A stretch of 64,000 nt of DNA from assembly GCA_016219645.1 (NCBI GenBank), contig JACRLR010000016.1, positions 124,001 through 188,000 of the forward strand, in the 5' to 3' direction. Both the position numbers and the translations under genes were made by a program. The DNA is from Nitrospirota bacterium (GTDB lineage Bacteria > Nitrospirota > Nitrospiria > Nitrospirales > Nitrospiraceae). The notes below the pieces were generated by a model, which had not been told where the DNA came from, did no database searches, and worked only from the letters and a program-made list of their open reading frames with translations. Positions 39,327 through 46,604 of the stretch are shown in pieces (position 1 is the first letter of the stretch; the number at the start of each line of letters is the position of its first letter).

Positions 39327-41570
39327 ATGAGCGACGATTTCGCGCAATTTCAAGAAGCGTTTTTTGAGGAAGCGGCGGAGCATCTTGCCACTGTCGAGGA
39401 AGGGTTGCTGGCGCTTGAACAGCATCCCGACGACTTGGACCTGCTGGGAAAAATCTTTCGCTCGGCGCACTCCATCAAGGGAACGAGCGGCATGTTCGGC
39501 TTCAACGCCGTGGCGCAGTTTACCCATAAGATGGAGACGTTGCTCGATCGGCTTCGGAATGGACAAAGCAGGGTTACTCCGCAAATCGCCGACCTTCTGC
39601 TCAAGGCGACCGACTGTTTGAAGACCATGATTGACGCGGCCAAGACCGGCTCACCGGCGGACGAGGAAACGGCCCAGCGGCTCACGGCTGAGCTGGCCGC
39701 GGCAAGTGCCTTGGGAGGCCAGCCGCCTGCTCAAGTGACACCGAAAGCGGCAACCGGTTCCTCCTTTCCTTCAACTGCAGCATCTCTTTCTGCCCCCTTA
39801 CCCCTTACCCCTCACCCCTCACGCTCTTATAACATCGCCTGGACCCCGCCGGCGTGGCTCTTCCAGCGGGGGCTCGATCCGCTCCAAACCATCAAAGAGC
39901 TGGAGAGCCTCGGCACCCTATCCGAGGTACAGGTGGATGTCAGCAAGCTGCCTGATCTGGTCGCCATGGATCCGGAGACCTGCTACCTCTCCTGGACCAT
40001 GAAGTTAGAGACGGCCAAAGGCCGTCAAGTCATCGAAGCCGTGTTTGAGTTTGTCCGTGAGGAGAGCGTACTCGTCATCAGTGAAGACGTAAGGGGTAAG
40101 GGGTTAGGGGTAAGGGGTGAAGAGGTGCCGGATTCCCGTGAGGCTTCTGATACCCCTCACGCCTTACGCCTCACGCCTGACGGGAGCGGGGGTGCTCCAA
40201 AACCGCTTGGAGAAATCCTTGTCGAAACCGGGGTCGTGTCTCGTGAGACGCTGGATCACGCCTTGGCGCAGCAGAAACGGGTTGGTGAGATCCTGATCGA
40301 GCAGCATGCCGTGACCCCGCAACAGATCGAGCAGGCGCTGCAGAAACAGAAGCAGCAGGACTCTGTCGCCCAGTTAAAGAAAACCGACACCGCCTCGATC
40401 CGTGTGGATACCGACAAGATCGACAAACTCATCAACCTCGTGGGCGAACTGGTCATCACCCAGTCGATGTTGAGCGATTTGGGATCTCGATTTGAGATGC
40501 GTCAGATGCCGGTGTTGCTGGAGCGAATGGCGCAGCTGGAACGCAACACGCGAGAAATCCAGGAGCGGGTCATGGGCATCCGCATGCTGCCGATTGGGAC
40601 CGCCTTCAGCCGGTTTCCGCGACTGGTGCGCGACCTCTCGGCGAAAGCGGGGAAAAAGATTCAACTCGTCCTCTCCGGGGAAGAGACCGAATTGGACAAG
40701 ACCGTCATCGAGGCTATCGGTGATCCCTTGACCCATCTCGTCAGGAATTCGGCCGACCACGGGCTGGAGCCGCCGGAGGAGCGCCTCGACAATAACAAGC
40801 CGGAACTGGGCACCATCCGGCTCAATGCGTTCCACGAAGGCGGCAATATCTGCATCACGGTCGAAGACGACGGGCGAGGCTTGAATCGAGAGAGAATTCT
40901 CGCCAAGGCCGTCAAACAGGGCTTGATTGCAGAAAATGAAAAGGTGCCAGACGACCAAATCTGGCCCTTGATCTTCAAACCGGGATTTTCCACGGCAGAG
41001 AAGGTCACGGACGTCTCGGGTCGCGGCGTCGGCATGGATGTCGTGAAGCGTAACATCGAAGGTCTGGGCGGCACCGTCACCATCAAAACGGCGTTGGGCA
41101 AAGGCTCCACGTTTACCCTGAGGCTGCCGCTGACCCTGGCCATCATTGAAGGCATGACCGTTCGGGTCGGCACAGAAACGTACATCGTGCCCTTGCTATC
41201 GATCGTGGAATCCATCCAGCCGAAAACCGATGCGATCAAGACCGTCGTCGGCAAGGGTGAATTGATCAATGTGCGCGGCGCCTATTTATCGATCGTACGA
41301 TTATATGAGGTGTTTTCCTTGCAACCGGAGTACACCGAACCGACCAAAGCGATTTTGTTAATTCTGGAGACGGAGGGTGAGCAGGTGGCGGTCATGGTGG
41401 ACGAGATTCTCGGCCAACAACAGGTGGTGATCAAGAGCATGGAGGACAACTTCCGGAAGATCGACGGCGTGGCGGGCGCCACGATCCTCAGCGACGGCAC
41501 TGTCGGGTTCATTCTGGATGTCCGTGGCGTTGTGGAAATTGCGCGTCGCGCGGCTCCGGTGGCGGTGTGA
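39327..41570 (+). CDS. cheA: chemotaxis histidine kinase CheA
   Basis: The 747-aa kinase has an HPt domain (phospho-His48, FRSAHSIKGTSGMFGF), a linker region, a dimerisation domain (IRVDTDKIDKLINLVGELVI), an HATPase domain (THLVRNSADHGLEPPEER, DVSGRGVGMDVVKRNI, GKGSTFTLRLPLTLAI) and a CheW-like domain (VRVGTETYIVPLLSIVESIQ). Two repeat-derived segments are inserted in frame in the linker: residues about 153-168 and 254-285. Between them and the dimerisation domain is a duplicated LGEILVETGVVSRETLDHAL / VGEILIEQHAVTPQQIEQAL unit resembling the N-terminal domain of MshE/GspE ATPases, some of which bind c-di-GMP, but with Pro instead of Arg in the first copy. It lies upstream of cheW and the MCP. 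Confidence 0.95.
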   Translation: MSDDFAQFQEAFFEEAAEHLATVEEGLLALEQHPDDLDLLGKIFRSAHSIKGTSGMFGFNAVAQFTHKMETLLDRLRNGQSRVTPQIADLLLKATDCLKTMIDAAKTGSPADEETAQRLTAELAAASALGGQPPAQVTPKAATGSSFPSTAASLSAPLPLTPHPSRSYNIAWTPPAWLFQRGLDPLQTIKELESLGTLSEVQVDVSKLPDLVAMDPETCYLSWTMKLETAKGRQVIEAVFEFVREESVLVISEDVRGKGLGVRGEEVPDSREASDTPHALRLTPDGSGGAPKPLGEILVETGVVSRETLDHALAQQKRVGEILIEQHAVTPQQIEQALQKQKQQDSVAQLKKTDTASIRVDTDKIDKLINLVGELVITQSMLSDLGSRFEMRQMPVLLERMAQLERNTREIQERVMGIRMLPIGTAFSRFPRLVRDLSAKAGKKIQLVLSGEETELDKTVIEAIGDPLTHLVRNSADHGLEPPEERLDNNKPELGTIRLNAFHEGGNICITVEDDGRGLNRERILAKAVKQGLIAENEKVPDDQIWPLIFKPGFSTAEKVTDVSGRGVGMDVVKRNIEGLGGTVTIKTALGKGSTFTLRLPLTLAIIEGMTVRVGTETYIVPLLSIVESIQPKTDAIKTVVGKGELINVRGAYLSIVRLYEVFSLQPEYTEPTKAILLILETEGEQVAVMVDEILGQQQVVIKSMEDNFRKIDGVAGATILSDGTVGFILDVRGVVEIARRAAPVAV
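39786..39833. repeat. repeat arm inside cheA (first linker)
   Basis: CCCTTACCCCTTACCCCTCA and CCCCTCACGCTC words, the same 7-bp family as in the cheY-cheA gap, encode residues about 153-168 (APLPLTPHPSRS) between the HPt domain and the following region. Confidence 0.85.
40086..40182. repeat. complete inverted repeat unit inside cheA (second linker)
   Basis: GTAAGGGGTAAGGGGTTAGG and GGTAAGGGGTGAAG face TACCCCTCACGCCTTACGCC and TCACGCCTGACG. Both arms and the spacer are translated in frame as residues about 254-285. Confidence 0.9.
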
Positions 41571-41575
41571 AGCGT

Positions 41576-41660
41576 AAGGGGTGAAAGGTGAGGGGTAAGG
41601 GGTGAGGGGGCCAGACAGACCAGACAGACCAGACAGACCAGACAGACCAGACAGACCAGA
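41576..41660. repeat. GTAAGGG arm and perfect 9-bp tandem array before cheW
   Basis: A GGGTGAA/GGTGAGG/GGTAAGG arm (41578-41610) is followed by five identical CCAGACAGA units (41611-41655) and a partial sixth. No inverted partner is present. Perfect identity suggests recent slippage expansion. The cheW Shine-Dalgarno sequence lies just downstream. Confidence 0.9.
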
Positions 41661-41671
41661 GGGAGGGCTCT

Positions 41672-42181
41672 ATGGCCGCAGCAGAACTTGAAGCCGCCAT
41701 CAAGGAACGCACTCAGCAGAGTGGGGACACCACGGAGGGAAGCCAGTTCTTAACCTTCCGGCTCGGCGACGAAGTCTATGGTGTGGATATTCTCCGAGTG
41801 CAGGAAATTAAAGGCTACACAGCGGTGACAAAGATTCCCAACCAGCCGAGCTATATCAAAGGGGTCATGAACCTGCGTGGAACGATTGTCCCGATCGTCG
41901 AATTGCGGACCAAGGTGGGGATGGAGACCATCGACTATACGGCACATACCGTCATTGTGGTGGTGGTCGTGCAGGAGCGCATCATGGGCTTTGTGGTGGA
42001 TTCCGTATCGGATGTTCTCAACATCGGCAAGAAAGACATCCAGGCTCCACCGCAGTTCGGCACCAAAGTCGATGTCAGTTTCCTGCAAGGCATTGCCCAA
42101 TGCGGCGATAGCCTGGTGGCACTGTTAAATATCGATCAGTTGCTGGCGGGCGAGGATTTGCCGGTGGCGGCTGGTTTCTAG
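41672..42181 (+). CDS. cheW: chemotaxis coupling protein CheW
   Basis: CheW bridges MCPs and CheA. The 169-aa product has the family pattern: LTFRLGDEVYGVDILRVQEI, then TKIPNQPSYIKGVMNLRGTI, PIVELRTKVGM, and VVVQERIMGFVVDSVSDVLN. The 12-residue Gln/Glu-rich N-terminus is longer than usual. GGGAGGG precedes the ATG. It lies between cheA and an MCP gene. Confidence 0.96.
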   Translation: MAAAELEAAIKERTQQSGDTTEGSQFLTFRLGDEVYGVDILRVQEIKGYTAVTKIPNQPSYIKGVMNLRGTIVPIVELRTKVGMETIDYTAHTVIVVVVVQERIMGFVVDSVSDVLNIGKKDIQAPPQFGTKVDVSFLQGIAQCGDSLVALLNIDQLLAGEDLPVAAGF

Positions 42182-42187
42182 TTTCGG

Positions 42188-42262
42188 AGGCATAAGGGGT
42201 CAGGAACCGTTTGTCGAAAGACCCGGAGGGCGCTGCGCGCAAACGGTTCCTGACCCCTTGAA
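42188..42262. repeat. palindromic element GGGGTCAGGAACCGTTTG...CAAACGGTTCCTGACCCC
   Basis: Perfect 18-nt inverted arms (starting at 42197 and ending at 42259) enclose a GC-rich loop. A second copy with the same arms lies at 55838-55904, upstream of cheR. It fills the cheW-MCP gap and may act as a terminator-like or REP element. Confidence 0.9.
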
Positions 42263-42295
42263 CAAGCCGGAACGTAAATCGAAAGGACAAAGATC

Positions 42296-44731
42296 ATGAC
42301 TCAGTCCAAGAACATCTCGATTCACTGGGGGATTACCGCGAAACTGACGGCGCTCTTCATCCTGTTCGGGTTCTTCCCGGTGCTGGTGATCGGGTTGATT
42401 GCCTACAACGCCAGCCGCACGATCGAGGGATCGGTCGGTACGCGATTTCAAGCCCAGGCGGAGGGAGTCGCAGACAAGATCGATCGCAACCTGTTCGAAC
42501 GCTATGGCGACGTGCAGGCCTTTGGCTTCAACAGCGTGCTCGATCAGAAGGCCCACTGGTATAGCACCGGCATCGAGGACAATCCCATCGTGCAGGTCAT
42601 GGACCAGTATGTGGATACCTACGATCTCTACTATTTGACCATTCTGGTCGATCTGGAGGGTCGCGTGATCGCAGTGAATTCCAAGGATGCCGATGGGAAA
42701 CGGATTCAATCGCAAGGCCTCTACGGGAAGAATTATCGGGAGGCGGCCTGGTTTCGCGCGCTGAAGGCCCAGCAGTTTACGACCAAGATGCCGTTCTCTG
42801 CGCCGGAAAACATGGCCGCGACCGGCACCTATATCGAAGATCTCCACGTCGATCCGGACGTGAAGGCTGCCTATCCAGGAGATGATGGGCTCACGCTGGG
42901 ATTTGCGGCCCCGGTCTATCGGGACGGAAAAGTCGTGGCCTACTGGAGCAACCTGGCAAAGTTCGCGGTTGTGGAGGATATCATGCGATCGGCGCAACAC
43001 ATTATGAAGAGCGCCGGTTTTTCCGAGTCAGCCGCGGTCCTCCTGGACAAGGACGGAAAGATTCTCATGAATTATGATCCTGCCTATACCGGGACAGACC
43101 AGATCCGTCACGACTTTGCGGCTCTGATGACCGACAACCTGGCGACCCGCGGTATCACTGCCGCAATAGAGGCTATTGCGGGAAAGTCTGGCTTTGCAAC
43201 CGATCCTCATCCCCGCACCGGGGTGCCTCAGATGATCGGCTACACGCACCTCAAGGGGGCGTTAGGCTATCCAGGCATGAATTGGTCGGTCCTCCTGGTG
43301 GTCGATCACGCAGACGCGATCGGCGACGCCCGAGCGATCAATCGAAACGTGTTGATTGCAAGCGCCGTCTGTCTGGTGATCACGCTGATAGCCGGCGTCA
43401 TCATCGGGCGGATCGGAGTGCGAGGAATCGGCCGGGTAAGTGAGGCTGTGGCGAAGCTGGCCGGCGGCGCCCTGGACACGCGTGTCTCGGTCGCGTCAAA
43501 GGATGAAATTGGCGTTCTGGCTCAGGCCTTCAACCACATGGGCATGCAGATCCAGGAAAAGGTGGCGAAGGAAGCAGAGCAATCGATGAAGATGGAGCAG
43601 TTCATGGTGGAGGCGCAGCGGGTGCTGGGGAACCTGGCCCAGGGGGATCTGACAGACCAGATGAAGAATCCCTGTGAGGGTAATCTTGAGCAGATCAAGA
43701 CCAGCCTCAACGGCACGGTTACCAAGCTCCGGATGACGCTCACAGCCGTGAGGGAATCGGCGGAGAGCGTGGCGACGGGGGCGGAAGAAATCATCAAGGG
43801 CAACGAGGATCTCTCGCAGCGGACCAGCGAGCAAGCTGCCTCGCTGGAGGAGACATCGTCGGCGATGGAGGAAATTACTTCCACGGTGAAGCAGAGCGCG
43901 GATAACGCGAAGCAGGCAAATCAGCTGGCAATGGCGGCCCGCGACGTGGCCAACAAGGGCGGTGCGGTGACGACCAAGGCCGTCACCGCGATGGCCGAGA
44001 TCAACCAGAGTAGCAAGAAGATCTCCGACATCATCACGGTGATCGACGAGATTGCATTCCAGACGAATCTGCTGGCCTTGAATGCGGCGGTGGAGGCGGC
44101 GCGAGCCGGAGAACATGGGCGTGGTTTTGCCGTCGTGGCGACTGAAGTGCGGAATCTGGCGCAGCGGTCGGCGCTGGCGGCCAAAGAGATCAAGGGCTTG
44201 ATCCACGAGTCCATGGCGCGGGTGGAGGAGGGCAGCGAACTGGTGAACCGATCCGGCAAAACGTTGGAGGAGATCGTGGCCTCGGTGAAACATGTCAGCG
44301 ATATTATTGCCGAGATTTCAGCGGCTTCCCAGGAGCAGGCCAGCGGAATCGATCAGGTGAATATGGCTGTCATTCAGATGGACCAGACGACCCAGCAGAA
44401 CGCAGCCTTGGTGGAGGAAACCACCTCGGCCAGCCAGTGTCTGACCGGGCAGGCGAAGGAACTCATGGGTATGGTGGCATCGTTCAAGATCAAGGTGAAC
44501 GAGGAGGAGAAGGCCGGAATGCCGGCCGTGGCGTCGGTCAGAAGGGCGACGGCCGAGGCGATTCATACTGTGTATGGAGAGCCGGAACCGGCAGGCGAGA
44601 AACGTGAAGCGTCGTACGTGAAGCGTGAAGCGCTGGGGGTAGGTGTGCAACGTGACGCGTCTGAATCCGGAACGAAATACGCTTCACGATCGGCGCTTCA
44701 CGCTAAAGAAGTGGAGTTCGAGGAATTCTAA
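42296..44731 (+). CDS. transmembrane methyl-accepting chemotaxis protein (dCache-HAMP-MCP)
   Basis: The 811-aa receptor has a transmembrane helix (about 15-36), a periplasmic double-Cache-like sensor (about 40-345, with [20 protein letters not shown]), a second transmembrane helix (about 350-372), HAMP (374-430) and a cytoplasmic signalling domain with the hairpin tip [30 protein letters not shown]. The C-terminus from about 764 to 804 is repeat-encoded ([18 protein letters not shown], then [16 protein letters not shown]) and ends in EVEFEEF. EFEEF fits the CheR-tethering pentapeptide pattern (aromatic, two residues, aromatic). So the repeat forms the flexible arm of the tether. The ligand is unknown. 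Confidence 0.95.
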   Translation: MTQSKNISIHWGITAKLTALFILFGFFPVLVIGLIAYNASRTIEGSVGTRFQAQAEGVADKIDRNLFERYGDVQAFGFNSVLDQKAHWYSTGIEDNPIVQVMDQYVDTYDLYYLTILVDLEGRVIAVNSKDADGKRIQSQGLYGKNYREAAWFRALKAQQFTTKMPFSAPENMAATGTYIEDLHVDPDVKAAYPGDDGLTLGFAAPVYRDGKVVAYWSNLAKFAVVEDIMRSAQHIMKSAGFSESAAVLLDKDGKILMNYDPAYTGTDQIRHDFAALMTDNLATRGITAAIEAIAGKSGFATDPHPRTGVPQMIGYTHLKGALGYPGMNWSVLLVVDHADAIGDARAINRNVLIASAVCLVITLIAGVIIGRIGVRGIGRVSEAVAKLAGGALDTRVSVASKDEIGVLAQAFNHMGMQIQEKVAKEAEQSMKMEQFMVEAQRVLGNLAQGDLTDQMKNPCEGNLEQIKTSLNGTVTKLRMTLTAVRESAESVATGAEEIIKGNEDLSQRTSEQAASLEETSSAMEEITSTVKQSADNAKQANQLAMAARDVANKGGAVTTKAVTAMAEINQSSKKISDIITVIDEIAFQTNLLALNAAVEAARAGEHGRGFAVVATEVRNLAQRSALAAKEIKGLIHESMARVEEGSELVNRSGKTLEEIVASVKHVSDIIAEISAASQEQASGIDQVNMAVIQMDQTTQQNAALVEETTSASQCLTGQAKELMGMVASFKIKVNEEEKAGMPAVASVRRATAEAIHTVYGEPEPAGEKREASYVKREALGVGVQRDASESGTKYASRSALHAKEVEFEEF
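44595..44706. repeat. inverted GTGAAGC-family repeat inside the MCP gene
   Basis: AACGTGAAGCGTCGTACGTG and AAGCGTGAAGCGC (44600-44632) face ACGCTTCACGATCGGCGCTT and CACGC (44680-44703). It is translated in frame as the MCP C-terminal linker. Confidence 0.9.
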
Positions 44732-44734
44732 AAC

Positions 44735-44818
44735 CCTGAAACGTATTTCGCTCCGGATCCTGACGACGCTTCACGCTTCACGAGATACGCTTCACGAACG
44801 ACGCTTCACGCTTTACGC
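44735..44818. repeat. GTGAAGC-family repeat arm after the MCP gene
   Basis: CCTGAAACGTATTTCG and then a run of ACGCTTCACGCTTCACGAGA-type words fill the gap to the next gene; the left arm is weak. Confidence 0.75.
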
Positions 44819-44833
44819 AGGAAAGGGGCCGAC

Positions 44834-45844
44834 ATGAGCAGCATTCACATTGAAGACATCATCGGGAACATCGAAACGCGGATCAATGACCACATGTTCG
44901 TGACGGAACGCATTACCAGTCAGATCAATATTCTTGCGCTCAATGCCACGATCGAAGCGGCAAGGGCCGGCGAGGCCGGCAGGGGATTTGCCGTGGTAGC
45001 CACCGAGGTCAAAACCCTTGCCGCGCAAGCAGGCAGTACCTCGAAAGAGCTGGGCGAGATACGGTCCGACACCAGTGAATTACACCGCCGGTTCGCTGAA
45101 AAGGAGAGTGACCGTCTCTCGGACATGGCGCAGACTCTGGTGCAGCTCATCGTGCGCAATCTGTACGAACGCACCGCCGATGTGCGTTGGTGGGCAACGG
45201 ATGCGGCGCTCTTCCGCTGTCTGGAGTCGCAAGATCGACCCTCCATTGACCATGCGATTGCTCGTCTTGGCCTGATCAACCGGTACTATTCCGTCTATCT
45301 CGACCTTGTACTGGTGGGGATGGACGGGAAGGTCAGGGCCTGCTCGCAGCCATCGAAATTTCCAAGGGTCACCGGCGCCAATCTGTCCGGGGCTCCGTGG
45401 TTCAAGAAGGCTATGGCGACGAAGAGCGGCGATCAGTATGTGGTCGACGAGATTGTCGGCGATCCGCTCCATGACGATAAATTGACGGCCGTATACGCAG
45501 CCGCCGTGCGTGCCGAGGGGAACAGAGAGGGAAGGATCGTCGGCGTGCTGGCGGTCGTCTTCGATTGGGAAGAACAGGCCAAAACGATTGTCCGGATCGA
45601 ACCGGCGTTGAGCGAAGATGAATGGACGCGCAGCCGCGTGCTCTTGCTGGATAATAAGCTGCGCGTCATTGCCTCATCCGACAACAACGGGATCCTCGCG
45701 CCTTTCGTGCTGGAACATCAAGGCCAACGCAAGGGCCATTATCTCAATGCCGGCCATGAGTTGATTGCGTTTGCGCAGACGCATGGCTACCAGGAATATG
45801 ACGGGCTCGGCTGGTATGCGGTGATCGTACAGCAGATTAAATAG
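44834..45844 (+). CDS. soluble MCP-tip protein with C-terminal Cache-like sensor
   Basis: An unusual 336-aa protein. Residues 27-73 contain only the membrane-distal hairpin tip of an MCP ([20 protein letters not shown], then [18 protein letters not shown]), which contacts CheA and CheW. The rest (about 95-330) resembles a Cache-type sensor ([56 protein letters not shown]), related to that of the preceding MCP. There is no transmembrane helix and no methylation helix bundle, and the domain order is reversed relative to normal receptors. It follows the MCP in the same operon. It may sense a cytosolic ligand and couple to the CheA array. Confidence 0.85.
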   Translation: MSSIHIEDIIGNIETRINDHMFVTERITSQINILALNATIEAARAGEAGRGFAVVATEVKTLAAQAGSTSKELGEIRSDTSELHRRFAEKESDRLSDMAQTLVQLIVRNLYERTADVRWWATDAALFRCLESQDRPSIDHAIARLGLINRYYSVYLDLVLVGMDGKVRACSQPSKFPRVTGANLSGAPWFKKAMATKSGDQYVVDEIVGDPLHDDKLTAVYAAAVRAEGNREGRIVGVLAVVFDWEEQAKTIVRIEPALSEDEWTRSRVLLLDNKLRVIASSDNNGILAPFVLEHQGQRKGHYLNAGHELIAFAQTHGYQEYDGLGWYAVIVQQIK

Positions 45845-45920
45845 TTTCGAGTTTCTGGTTTCTAGTTTCGGGCGTTGACGAACTAGAAACGAGTAACTTG
45901 AAACTCGAAACGTGCAAGCC
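45844..45920. repeat. inverted 7-bp-period repeat (GAAACTA family)
   Basis: GTTTCGAGTTTCTGGTTTCT AGTTTCGG-type words at 45844-45871 face GAACTAGAAACGAGTAACTT and GAAACTCGAAACG at 45879-45911. Confidence 0.85.
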
Positions 45921-46010
45921 ATTAGCTCATGCTTCGAGCAAGCAAGAGCCACAACATCTGCAGAGGGGGAGTCGGCGCAGACGATCCAGCCACAGGTGAA
46001 CGGAGAGGCG

Positions 46011-46382
46011 ATGCCATCTATTCTCATTATTGACGACGATGATAGTCTCCGCGACTCTCTGCGCCGTACCCTGCACAGGGAAGGGTATATCATCATCGAA
46101 GCGAGTGAGGGTGGGCGAGGGCTGAAACAGCTTGAGCGTCAGCCGGTTGACCTGATTCTGCTCGACATGTTCATGCCGGATAAGGACGGCCTAGAAACCA
46201 TCATGGAACTCCGCCGCACTCATCCAGGAATCCGAGTGATTGCTATGTCCGGTGGGGGGTTCAAAGGCACGGTCGATGTTCTGCCCGTGGCAACAAAACT
46301 GGGCGTTCGACGAACGCTGAGCAAGCCCTTTACGCGGGAGCAACTGCTAGAGGCCCTGCGCGAGGAGCTGTTACCACACTAA
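46011..46382 (+). CDS. single-domain response regulator
   Basis: A 123-aa receiver of the NtrC/CheY type: IDDDDSLRDSLRRTLHREGY, phospho-Asp52 region (LILLDMFMPDKDGLETI), MSGGG and LSKPF motifs present. I chose the ATG at 46011, 2 nt after GGAGAGG-CG; an in-frame ATG at 45912 would add 33 residues without homology. It ends the chemotaxis run and may belong with the kinase that follows. Confidence 0.88.
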   Translation: MPSILIIDDDDSLRDSLRRTLHREGYIIIEASEGGRGLKQLERQPVDLILLDMFMPDKDGLETIMELRRTHPGIRVIAMSGGGFKGTVDVLPVATKLGVRRTLSKPFTREQLLEALREELLPH

Positions 46383-46441
46383 GCCAATGGTCGAGGAGGA
46401 TCCTAGATGCCTGTGAATCGTGAAACATGAAGCGCGAGAAT

Positions 46442-46508
46442 GGACTGGTTGATCTAGTCTGTCTCGTCTATTTGGCTGAACCAGACTAGAACCTATCTCA
46501 AAATCGAT
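46442..46508. mobile_element. MITE end inserted in a CCAGACAGA-family repeat
   Basis: The left arm of a 9-bp-period repeat (46442-46485) is interrupted at CTAG (46486-46489) by AACCTATCTCAAAATCGA (46490-46507), which is identical to the right terminus of the MITE at 63050-63197. The opposite end is not found; the repeat's right arm resumes at 46624 (CCAGATGGACCAGATGGGCC), now in the 5' end of the kinase gene. This suggests a decayed insertion of about 115 nt. Confidence 0.65.
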
Positions 46509-46604
46509 ATTCAATCGCCACGCAGTGCCGGAGTAGGTGGTACTGGACGATCAAGCAGCGCGCAGTTTGCCGATTTCCTGTGATTTTCTGGGGTCTACCT
46601 CTCG

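Noticed and set aside
46548..46572. Sigma-28-like site TCAA, 14 nt, GCCGATTT before the PAS/GAF kinase
   Set aside because: Spacing is two bases short of the other sites and the -10 lacks the final AA; likely chance.
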